64,000 nt of DNA from Eumeta japonica. Taxonomy: Eukaryota > Arthropoda > Insecta > Lepidoptera > Psychidae. The DNA lies in the NCBI GenBank assembly GCA_005406025.1, contig BGZK01000183.1:434001-498000 (forward strand), given 5' to 3'. A program made the position numbers and the translations under genes. The notes beneath the pieces were generated by a model that saw nothing but the letters and a program-made list of their open reading frames with translations, was not told where the DNA came from and ran no database searches. This document shows, one piece after another, positions 11,601 to 21,290 of this stretch. Numbering within the stretch: position 1 is the stretch's first letter; every line of letters starts with the position of its first letter.

Positions 11601-12532
11601 CCAGTGGTATTGATATTAATTAGATGGACTCAAGTAGAGCCATCGTCAACTGTCTCAGTGACATAAAATCATACCCACGATTGCACAAACCATATCACGC
11701 CGGTTGAGAGCACTAGTCCCTCTGAGACCATTTGGCAAAAGTCTCAGCCGAACACGCGAGAGTCGTGGATACCTATCCTTATGGACTACAAAACTGAACG
11801 TTTTCCCAAATCAAGTGCGTATCGGGACGTGCATTATACCACCATCATTTGTTGTAAACAGCAAAATAAAGGAGACCTGCATCTGTATGCAGTCGGAGTC
11901 TTGAGAATGAAGTAGAGCATCTAAAACAGATTGCACCAGCGTGTAGCATATAGCTTAATGTGCTGCGGGCCTAGCATGACGTCCTAGAGATCCTATAGAA
12001 CTATCCTTTTTTCAACCGCGCGATGAAAGGGACATACTTAGATATACTCAAAAGCATCACTCTAAGCCCACTAGGCATACAGCGAGCAGTTTCATGCGAC
12101 AGAATTTAACAACTTATCGCTGAATTCATCCGTAGTTACTACTTGAACGAGGTATTTTGTCTGCTTGATCATCATGCACCATTCTCTGTGTATATGATTC
12201 TGTCTCACTTTTGAATCTTATAATTCACAAAATTGTGGTAAGGGGATAGTTGTGTAGCATTTAGTTTTTCACTGTAGAAACATAAAAATGGTACAATAAC
12301 TATACTATAACATTACACTAGTAATCCATGGCCCCAACGGGACAAGCGACGCCTAATGTGAGGTTAACATCGAAATATTTTACGTTGTTTGTGTTTGTAA
12401 ATTTATCAATAGCGTATGTTTGTTAAGAAATAATCCATTATTATTATTACTATTATTATACATTGTATATATTATTTTTTATAACAAAATTATAGTTATT
12501 TAAAGGATATTGCTTGCAAAATTACATTTTTT
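11601..12532. other. Non-coding stretch of mixed composition
   Basis: 11640-12150 is less AT-rich and looks like old repeat DNA, but I cannot name it. The + frame at 11704-11904 shows no motif. Nothing recognisable in 12150-12532. Confidence 0.35.
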
Positions 12533-13077
12533 AACTTCCCGCTAAGAAAATTGAAAATTTTCTAAAATTGTCGGGAAGTTATTGGTTTCACCCCATCTTG
12601 CAAAAATCGAGTTCTCATCAGATCTCGACGTTCTGAGGGTCTAGGAAGCTTCCCTGATCATCCCTGAAATGATGTCCGTATGTCTGTGTGGATGTGTGTG
12701 GTGTGTGTGTGTGGATGTATGTAAACCTTTATAACTTTTAAACGGCTTGACCGAATCGAGCCCACTAAACGGCGTTCCAAAGAGTTTCACTAAACTCAGA
12801 TTTCCTGAAAGTTTGGGTCGATTTGGACCAGTAGATTTTCAGAAATTTTTAAAACATGAAGAAATTTTTTTTATAGTGGTTTTTTCAAAATAACTTTCAA
12901 ATGGCTTCTTCGATCAATCCCGAAATCGAAACAGCTCTTAACCTATTAAAAACACGTCATTGCCGCAAACCGGGTCAAAATCAGTTAATTCGTTTGCGAG
13001 AAATCGTTGTCGAAAGAAATCTAAACAAACCGTTTTTTTTAAAATAACTACGAAACTGATAAAATTAGCGGGAAGTT
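12533..13077. mobile_element. Non-autonomous DNA element with AACTTCCCGCTAA termini
   Basis: The 13-bp terminal inverted repeats AACTTCCCGCTAA (12533-12545) and TTAGCGGGAAGTT (13065-13077) match exactly. A second internal 'cgggaagttattgg' lies at about 12570. The interior includes a GT-rich tract (12690-12718) and 'acttttaaacggcttgaccg'. Related degenerate sequence occurs at the window start. No transposase. Superfamily is undetermined because the flanking duplication is unclear. Confidence 0.65.
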
Positions 13078-13313
13078 GCAGAGTTGGCCTTTAGAGTCAA
13101 ATTTTTTTTGTGAGTATGAACAACACCGGTTGCCCCAGTGGTAAATATTCTCTAGGTGTTATACCGGCAGGTGGCTCACATTGAAGTATTTTTGTTACTC
13201 ATTAACCCGACCTTACTTCGTTTTGACCCTGTTAGACATCGTCTAAACCTTTTCAACTTTCGTACAATATCTATGCAAACATTTTTATAATTACCGTTTT
13301 TATTTTGTTTCAG

Positions 13314-13340
13314 AGACCAATGGTGCAACTACCCATACAA
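13314..13340 (+). CDS. Candidate 27-nt microexon
   Basis: A long pyrimidine tract ending TTTTATTTTGTTTCAG precedes the segment, and a near-consensus donor GTAAGTAGAA follows it. The 27 nt are open in all three frames; in frame 0 they read RPMVQLPIQ. The length is a multiple of three, so the segment could be included or skipped without changing phase. The exon at 59212 begins in phase 0, so both could belong to one very long + strand transcript, but nothing in between proves it. The two sites are among the strongest closely spaced splice pairs I noticed. It could still be a chance pair, because the peptide is too short to identify. Confidence 0.45.
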
Positions 13341-15081
13341 GTAAGTAGAAGAGGCACATTATTTTTGTGAAATAAATTACTCCACTGATACTGAAAGTGA
13401 TATATTTTTCGTAAAATTCGTAAACCGACTACCATATAATGTAATCGATAAATTAAATTATAATTTAAATCGATTGATAAAACAACGAAAAGCAGGCCAT
13501 CAAAGATTATTTATGATGTTTTTCCTGCAGGAGATTCCCATGTATTTTATACGGCGCTATTATACAACGACGTAACAGTTTCCTAGTACTATTTCCGTCT
13601 GTTGGTAATTTATTATATTGTATTTACTCTTTTTTGAATAAAAAAATACTTTAGGTTGTAATGACAAAAAAAAAACCTAGCAACAGTTAATTCTACAGGC
13701 CATCCATAAATCTTCCCGCAATTTCGAACATGCAGCGACCGAAAATATTTTTATCAGTGCATTTTTGAGCAAAAAACACATGTTCAAAACAACTTATAAA
13801 ATGGTTTTCAAACAAGTGCATTTTATGTGAACACTGTTCACACAACATGCGCATAACCTGAACTCGGATCACGATCGAATTGTTATTGCTTTCTAAGCTA
13901 TGATCTCAGGTGTGTATGTATGAGTGCCATTATGCTTCAAGTGATGAGCTTCCTTAACATTATCCGGATAGGTAAATCGTCAATCGAATACAATCGCCAA
14001 AAATGTCTGCGGGGGTAGATGTACAAAGCCTTTTGTGTAGAAGGCGATAGCTTTTGGGTTTCTATTTTAAAATCTGGGATCGCTTGTAATCTAGTTATCC
14101 CATTGTGGACATTTAGGGTTTGTCGCATGGGTGATCAGTGTACAAGAACAAATATGAATATACTAATAGACATGTATAAATATAGTAGATTATATAAAAA
14201 TAAATAATCAAAATTTTGTACGTTTTAAAACAGTACGGAACCATAACAACGTCAATTTCGTATCATCTAAATATCAATAAAAGCACCTAAGTAAAATAGC
14301 TATGTTTATTTAAATAAAACTTCTTTATAAAAATATACATATATTTTTATTTGAATTAACGAACACTTGCGATGAATACATTAAGTATTTTGTGGGTGAA
14401 AGCATCCATCGAGAGGTCTAACCAACTACATTCAGTAATATGAGAACCGATAGGAAACTATATATCGATGCTCAAACCCGACCAGGATATGAAGAGCGTT
14501 CACGCCGACGAGCAGGATGTTTCCATAGCATCCTTGATATCGTGGCCGAGCAGACGCTCTCGTATACGGGCAAACTTATCAGCGATGCTGTCATACATAG
14601 ACGTACGCGTAATTCACCGCACCATTTAATAAGTCTAAAATCCTTTGTTGACTAATGACGATAGCTCCTTCATATATTGGGGTACTAAGCCATTCTGTCA
14701 ATCGGAATAATGGAGACCCTTAAAAATTTCTAATGCCCCTAAAATATTTAGAGCACACAAGGCTTTTGTCGATGGGAGAGAGCTTAAATGTAATTTTCGC
14801 TTGTACACACCTACTCGCTTTAGAAATGAGAGGAATTTGTCCGAGAATAACGATCGAATCAAGGGTAGTTATAATGTATATGCGTCGCAATATATTTTTT
14901 TAACATAATGGGGTATACGACATTTTGTTTTTATTGTTGTAATTAATTTTCGACTTGAAAACGATTACAATGTATTTCTTTTAAATATTAATAAAAATAA
15001 TCAACATGTAGTTGTTCTAAATTTCTGTAGTATTTCATTTCACAAGAGAAAGGATAAATTTTCGTGATTTGTCATTTCGTA
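13341..15081. other. AT-rich non-coding stretch
   Basis: 14390-14700 is less AT-rich and has a + frame (14440-14655) without any recognised motif; it may be old transposon sequence. No gene is supported elsewhere. Confidence 0.4.
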
Positions 15082-15146
15082 GTTATTCGTCATTATTTTT
15101 GAGATTTCTCAATTTTTGAGATTTCTCAAAAATAATGGCGAATAAC
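15082..15146. repeat. 31-bp inverted repeat with 3-nt loop
   Basis: Arms 15082-15112 and 15116-15146 pair almost fully: 'gttattcg' with 'cgaataac', and the inner 'ttgaga' pairs. Three central bases and one outer position differ. It would form a long cruciform or RNA hairpin and may be a small foldback element. Confidence 0.7.
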
Positions 15147-16794
15147 AAAGAACTTAATTTTGAGATTAAGATTCCTGAATTTTTTTTTTTAATATCTCTT
15201 AGATTACTCTACCGATTAATACCAAAATATAACGAGCTCTTTTCTCCAAACAGTTGCTTTAACTGCCGCAAACTGTATAAAAATCGATTAATTTATTCAA
15301 AAGATGTCGTTGGAGAAATTTAAAAAAAATCTGTTTATTTACTTTGTAAATTGCTCACCTGATTGAATAGATTGCCAACTGAATAGATTCCGAAATCTAT
15401 TCAATTGTCCTCCTTAAAAACAACGCCGATCGTTGCTAAATTCATCAAAATCTGTTTATTTGTTGAAGAGATATTGTTGCAGAAATATTTTCGAAAAATG
15501 TTTTTTTAGGATATTGTTTAAATTACTTCGCTGATAAATTCTAAAATATAACCGGCTGTTTTAAAACCAGTGTCGATAGTCGTAAATTGTATAGAAACCG
15601 GTTCGTTCGTTCGAAAGATACGGTTAATGAAGAATTTGAAAAAGAAATGCTTTTTTCAAATATGTTTGTCTTACGAGGATGTCAGGTTAATCTGTTTCAA
15701 AATTGGACCTCAAAAACTCACAAACAATATTTATAACTCATAGAAAAATTTCATAGCCGGAAGTTTTAAGGATGACCTGCAAGATAACGCATTTTTCAGT
15801 TTATTTTATTTCTTAATTTCCCCCTTAAATTAACATCTACAATCAGATTTCATATATACAACCTATACGCCCATAATTGAGTCGTTTAATTCTGTATGTG
15901 TGCCAAATCCAAACTTTTTTCGTGTAATATTTTTATGACAGATAGAAGGATACGAGAGTTGGCCCTATAAGGACTCCGTTTTTTCGTCGAGTATACGAAA
16001 CCCTGAATATGTCACCATGTCAATACAATACATGTCAATCTAACAGCTCGTCTAGATATTATCCTCAAATTAAATAATAAATCGCCTTCATATCTGGACT
16101 CGTTCCTGATATAAATATAGGCAGTCGCGAGGGACTGCCGACAGAAGTGAAACTTAAAACTATGAAATAACATTGTTCTCTTTGTACTTTGTACAAATGA
16201 TTTATATGTACTGCGTACTAAAATTCGCGATTGGTACATTTCAATTCAACTGTATTGTAATTCGTACAGCTTGATTAATGTGCCTTCAAAGTTCGAAACG
16301 TGGGGGCGTATAGTGAGCGGTACCATATGAAAAAGCTAGTATAGAGCATGTCGGACCTAAATAACTTTTCACTTCAAAAACATTCTGTAACGAAGCTATG
16401 TAGCTGATGTACTACTGTGTGTCCAGGCCTGTTGATAATAACCACGCAGTAAATTGTAATTTAACATAACAGTTATATATATAATATAATATATAGGATA
16501 CATTTTCTACCACTGACACACAACCCTGACGAATGATGAAAGACAATATTGAAAATGGCAACCCCAAAAAAATATTACCTTCGAATCACCTACGCATTAT
16601 ACGACCGAAACAGTAAAACTTTATTTTTGCATAGCCTAGCTCAGTTTTATATCGGGCGTATACCGTTTTACGACCTCCATGTGGAAAAAGACAGTTCCAC
16701 CGGCGACGGCTCCGGGAGAAGCTGCCGGAATTTATCGTTCAGGAAATCCTTACTTACGGTTAGAATACCGAACAGGCGATGTGTTCAGAGTTTA
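15147..16794. other. AT-rich stretch with a faint repeat
   Basis: 15160-15660 contains two similar halves ('aaaatcgattaatttattc' near 15281, 'gaaaccggttcgttcgttcg' near 15595) with 'gctgataaattctaaaatata' and 'ccgattaataccaaaatata', so it is probably a decayed dispersed element. The + frames at 16549-16885 run into the repeat end at 16795 and show no domain. Confidence 0.4.
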
Positions 16795-16870
16795 TATGAT
16801 ACTGGTAGCTTTTGCTCGCGGGTTTGCCCGCGCGATACATAAAATTAGCTCCCCCGCCTTCCGTAGGGAG
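16795..16870 (-). repeat. Lepidopteran repeat end beside the mariner
   Basis: 'gtagcttttgctcgcgggtt' followed by 'tgcccgcgcgata' is the same terminal signature as at 1318. It lies directly left of the mariner insertion site (TA at 16904). Confidence 0.45.
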
Positions 16871-17003
16871 GGATTTCTCTGTTAGCCATGACACTTTTGC
16901 CGGTATGAGGGCTGCTATTTATGTATCAGGAACTGGCCACATACAGAACAATATTTAAAAAGTAATTGTATTGTAATTTTCGAAATTGCGTGTCTCCATC
17001 ACC

Positions 17004-18377
17004 ATGGACTTAACTCGTAAAAATTTTCGTGCGATAATTTATTACGAACTTCGACGTGGGCTAATTCAAAAAAGTCGGTCTACAAGCCATAATTTTACGT
17101 GATAATGCCATAAAAAAAAAATTACGAAAAATTGCATATTTTTATGAATTGAATTGAATTATTATCACTTGCCACAATTGTTGTTGAAATAAACAATGGA
17201 AACCATATTTACTTTTCACTTCACTTTATAAACAGTTGACAAAACAGTTCACGTGTAGGTTGTGTGCGGCCGCTGTCTCTCTTCTACTCGTACGCATCGG
17301 CCGCTGGAGTGGAAGAGAGATCGCTCGTTCTGCGCTCTGTTTCGCACGCTCGGCTCAGACGGAACGCGACAATGAGTCATGCTTTTTCGTGCATGAAGCC
17401 GGCGTTCATCGATTTATAAGACGTTATCATGTCAACAGTGCATCGATCAACTCACTTCGACTTTTGAGGATGAAGCATCATCGAAAATCACTGTATCACT
17501 TATTTAGTGAGTTTAATCGTGGACGATTAATGCTCACGTATGAATTTAAAAGGTTGCCCTAAATCGGTTGTTTTACCACAATTTATCGATGTTGTATGGG
17601 AACCAATACTGCAAGATCTTCATGTTATATATCGCGAGATAAAGGCGTCCCTGGGCGTAAGTATGACGGGCATACATAAGATATTACACGACAATTTGGC
17701 TGTAAAAAAAATTTGTTCGCGTTGGATTCCGTACAACTTGAGCATTGATCAAAAACAGTTTCGTGTCGATTGGTATAAAAAAAAATATATAAAAATGTAA
17801 TCATAGTGCGTCAAAAACTGTTCATAATATCTACACAGGTGATGAATCTTAGATCTATGCGTATGACCTCAAAACTAAACAACAGTCAACGCTGTGAGTG
17901 TTCCAAGATGAGCCGAACCCGACAAACCTGCTTTTTTGGTATAAATGGACATGTAGTTACAGTGTCACTAGAGAATCGTAAAACGGTTAATTTGGATTGG
18001 TACACGACCGTTTGTTTGCAAGAAGTCTTTGAAGAAATAAGAAAGAACAACCGACAACGCAGAATCATTCTTCATCATGACAATGCTAGCTATCCTACTT
18101 CGGCCGAAACAACTCAGATTTGGAAGGTCAAAAGATCGATTGATGGATCATCCGCCGTACAGCCTCGATTTAGCACCCGACGATTTCTATTTATTCCCAA
18201 GCGCTAAGAGTAAATTACGTGGTCAACGTTTTTTCGATCCACGAAGAGGCCGTTGATGCGTTCAAAATGCACGTTTTGAAGATGCCTCAATCAGAATGGA
18301 AAAAGTGCTATAAAAATTGGTTTCAGCGTATGCAAAAGTGCGTCGATATTCATGGCGAATATTTTGCAAAGCAATAA
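17004..18377 (+). pseudogene. Mariner transposase relic (element 1)
   Basis: Mariner transposases are D,D34D enzymes that cut and paste the element at TA sites. The relic starts MDLTRKNFRAII at 17004, the typical N-terminus, and ends near FAKQ with TAA at 18375. Recognisable blocks in order are CIDQLTSTFEDEA (about 17440), FSEFNRGR, PKSVVLPQFID, VKKICSRWIPYNL, TGDES (17835-17849), HHDNAS (about 18073) and LAPDDFYLF (about 18170). All three catalytic aspartates are still encoded, at 17841, 18079 and 18182, but in shifted frames. Two tryptophan codons of the family have become stops (SW to S-TAG at 17850; the TVWVF block to TL-TGA-VF near 17894). With the nested insertion and several indels, it cannot make protein. 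Confidence 0.85.
17070..17431. mobile_element. 362-bp insertion inside mariner 1
   Basis: The mariner reading is interrupted at 17069 and resumes at 17432. The tetranucleotide TCAA occurs on both sides (17066-17069 and 17432-17435). Keeping one copy gives an uninterrupted transposase reading LIQQCIDQL, which fixes the boundaries. The left part contains 'ttttacgtgataatgcc' and the right part 'gacgttatcatg', which are inverted relative to each other, so the insert may have diverged inverted ends. The left end also resembles window positions 51-113. The interior is GC-rich at 17260-17420. The class is unknown. Confidence 0.6.
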
Positions 18378-18446
18378 AATTATATTAAGTGATAGATGTC
18401 GTATGATGCTTTAGATATTCCGGACACATAAATGGCAACCCTCGTA

Positions 18447-19400
18447 TCGTTTTAAAAACGCAAACGCAATCGATTCTGCGTCCCATCGCAGTCCCACTAC
18501 CGATTCGTTATATCGAATGCATCGTTCGTATACATAATAGAGGCGAATTTAAGTGTAAAATTATTTTTTTCTACTTGTATAAATATTGTTTCAAATTTAA
18601 TGAAAATTCGGCACAAGCTTCCATCTCCCTCCTACTGGTTTTCTATAGCGGTTGGGCTTACAAAGGCCCCAAAAGATTTATTACTTTGTTTTTTAATAAA
18701 AGCCTCAAATACAAATTATTGATAGGTGTTTTTATTAAAATTTCAATTCTTATTTTACCCCATTTATCAGTTTAAATTTTTAAATAGCCTGAAATAAATG
18801 TCTATTTACATTAAAAGGAGAGCCCAAAGTACAATTTTTTTATGTGTCACTTTAAAACTAACGGTATTTTAATACAAATCTCCATTACCCATTTTACCAT
18901 TTTAGGAAATGAGTTTTCAAAAATCCCTTAATTGGCACCCACTTACATCATTTACAGAGCCCTTGTGCAAGTCTAAACTTTCATGGTTTTAGATCCAGCT
19001 GGTATGGACACACATTCGAAAACTGTGTATTTATCAATCAGTAAATCAATCACTTTCTATTTTAGATATTGATTGAGAGACTACAGACTTTGCCCGGGTA
19101 TTGAAATCGAGTTTTAATGGTCGATGAAAATTGGCAATGGTTATTTAGTGTACTATATTTTTTTTAAAGATTACGCTTTTCTGACACAGTCACCTGAACA
19201 AATACAGTTAGTTATTAATAAAGGCATGCCTTGAAAGAAAGATACAATATATGCTTATATTAACGTCTACTATTATGTGATGATAATGCTATTGTACTAA
19301 AAAATAGCGTATGCTTTTTGTCTCGTCGTAATAAATCAATACTATAACGTTTTATATGTGATATTCTACCAGAACTGGAAACGAATCGCCTTCATTCAGA
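18447..19400. other. AT-rich non-coding stretch
   Basis: No gene, repeat family or exon that I can support. Confidence 0.45.
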
Positions 19401-19405
19401 CCAGA

Positions 19406-19638
19406 TAGGTGGCGCCACCGCGGACAACCTCGGACAGTCTCGGTGATCCGTATTTACTAGTAGAGGATCCGAATTAGGAGCATCCTTTATCCATCTGCTT
19501 ATCGAATGATAAATATTCTTTATCTTTATGTATATATATATATGTGTGTTAGTCACTGAACTCTTGATAAAATTTTCTGTGTGATTGATTAGGTTTTCTG
19601 AATGGTTTAGAATCACTATTGAACCCGGTAGGTGGCGC
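19406..19638 (+). promoter_or_regulatory. Pair of CTCF-like cores
   Basis: TAGGTGGCGC occurs at 19406-19415 (within 'ccagataggtggcgccacc') and again at 19629-19638. Both fit the core YAGRKGGCRS of the insulator protein CTCF. Similar 'agatggcgct' words are also common in lepidopteran repeats, so function is uncertain. Confidence 0.3.
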
Positions 19639-19799
19639 TGCGAATAGGCCCTAGCATTTTTTTTTTCTCAACTTTTTGAAGATTTTTTTTTATATCTGAA
19701 CATATAATCCCAAAATTTCACACCCACCTTTCTCCAAAATATTTTAAAATAAATAACTGACCGTTAAAAGTCTTATACAAAATTCATGAATATTTAAAC

Positions 19800-19910
19800 T
19801 TCTCAGGCCGGTAACGCACAAATGACTCCTCTGAGGTTGCGGGTGTACATGGACGGCGATGACCGTCTATTTTCCGATGGTCCGTATGCTCGTTTGCTTA
19901 TTATAAATCT
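19800..19910 (-). repeat. Dispersed repeat family D, copy 1
   Basis: 'aggccggtaacgcacaaatg', 'actcctctgaggttgcgggt', 'gtacatggacggcgatgacc', then 'ggtccgtatgctcgtttgc'. This is a very abundant lepidopteran repeat. The complement of 46320-46440 reads the same way. Confidence 0.7.
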
Positions 19911-21064
19911 TGTGAAGACATCTGAAAATAATTGATCGTTAAATTTATGTATCACAAGTGACGCTGATGTCGAATTCTATGATATTTGACATACGCATCG
20001 ACACGTGCGCAAGTCCCCTTGCGTCGTAGTTTGACGTTGTTTTGACATTTCAATTTCTGGCCACTGTGTCTCGATAGATATGAAATACAACATTGCCAAA
20101 CGACTGTCCAGAAATCACACATTTTTTTTTTAATTTTTATTTTAGCCTACAGTACATTACATTATAACGCAACGAAAAAATTGAAATATCAAACCGAATG
20201 TCAAATGTTATTTAATATATAATTTACCAAAAAAGCGTTTGCTAAACCCGCTAATAGTCCAGCCAACCTTTAAGGAAGACAACGTCTGGTGTTCTAGTCT
20301 GAATATTATGTGTAAAAAAATATTGTGAATGCCTAAAGCCTAAAAAAATATGTTCAGGCTATGAACATTTAAAAATATAATAATAAATTGTTTTATTATT
20401 ATTTTACCTCATGTCTTTACTAAAAAATAAATAAATACCATTCAAGAGTACTTAGCCTAAAGCATATGAATAAGTTGTGTTATTTACATATTCTGTTCAC
20501 ATTATATGGTTGCCAGGTATATACAAGCAGGTGAGTCGATACTAGTAATTTGTACTAATTTGCTTACGTAAAATAAAGATAATTTTCCTGCAAACACGGG
20601 TGTATAAGTTTGCTTGCAAAAATTCTTCATGTGTCACGGTAGCCAAGGTTTGAAATTGTAAAGAAGCGAATGAAGATGTGGAACAGAGAATGCTCAAATT
20701 TTTAGAATTCAAGGATAAGAATTTTACCTTCCATGAAACGGATCCAGAATAATGTTCAGTATTGAAAATATTTGAAATCCAAGAATTTTTTTGCATTTCA
20801 TACTCGTTTACATTATCATATTTCTTCCGGTAAAAAAAATACTTATCAACCGGTAAGCAGACGGGTGAAGGACGCTTCTAATTCGGATCTAGGACTACTA
20901 TTTTGTTTTATATGTGTGCATACATCCGAATGATAGAAAAATACTGTGGTAGAGCCATACTATGGTCAACTTGGCTGCAGCTCAAAGATGTACCGGTTAG
21001 GAAGGTGAAACACAACACACTCATAGAATACGGATGTGAAATAGCAGTTTACGTTGTTACATTT
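19911..21064. other. AT-rich non-coding stretch
   Basis: No supported gene. The minus frame at 20542-20796 and the + frame at 20903-21193 have no motif; the latter runs into the repeat at 21150. Confidence 0.4.
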
Positions 21065-21149
21065 CGTCTAGTGAGTGAGAGTTCCCGTGACCTAGCTCCC
21101 CCTATTTCACTTTCATCAAATCGACCCTCCTCCGTTATTATTATATATC

Positions 21150-21290
21150 CTCCACATTCTATTCCCTCCCTAGAGGGCGGCAACGGATATTGACTCCTCT
21201 GGCGTTGTAAATGTTCATGGGCGGCGGTGATCATCTATTCTCCGATGGTTCAGCTGCTCGTTTTCCCCTCGACTATGCAATAAAAAAAAA
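21150..21290 (-). repeat. Dispersed repeat family D, copy 2
   Basis: 'cctagagggcggcaacggat', 'gactcctctggcgttgtaaa', 'tgttcatgggcggcggtgat', 'cagctgctcgttttcccctc'. It matches 19800-19910 in order and ends in an A-rich run (21282-21292), as expected of a retroposon. Confidence 0.65.

Larger units (their letters stand above)
16906..18444 (+). mobile_element. Mariner element 1, full length, decayed
   Basis: The left end TGAGGGCTGCTATTTATGT and the complement of the right end CGAGGGTTGCCATTTATGT form terminal inverted repeats. TA duplications flank the element (16904-16905, 18445-18446). It is 1539 bp, and about 1.17 kb without the nested insertion at 17070-17431, which is close to the usual mariner size. 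The transposase it carries is described separately. Confidence 0.85.

Noticed and set aside
17806..18207. 133-codon plus frame and opposing 60-codon frame
   Set aside because: The plus frame is out-of-frame and in-frame pieces of the mariner transposase relic, not a separate gene.
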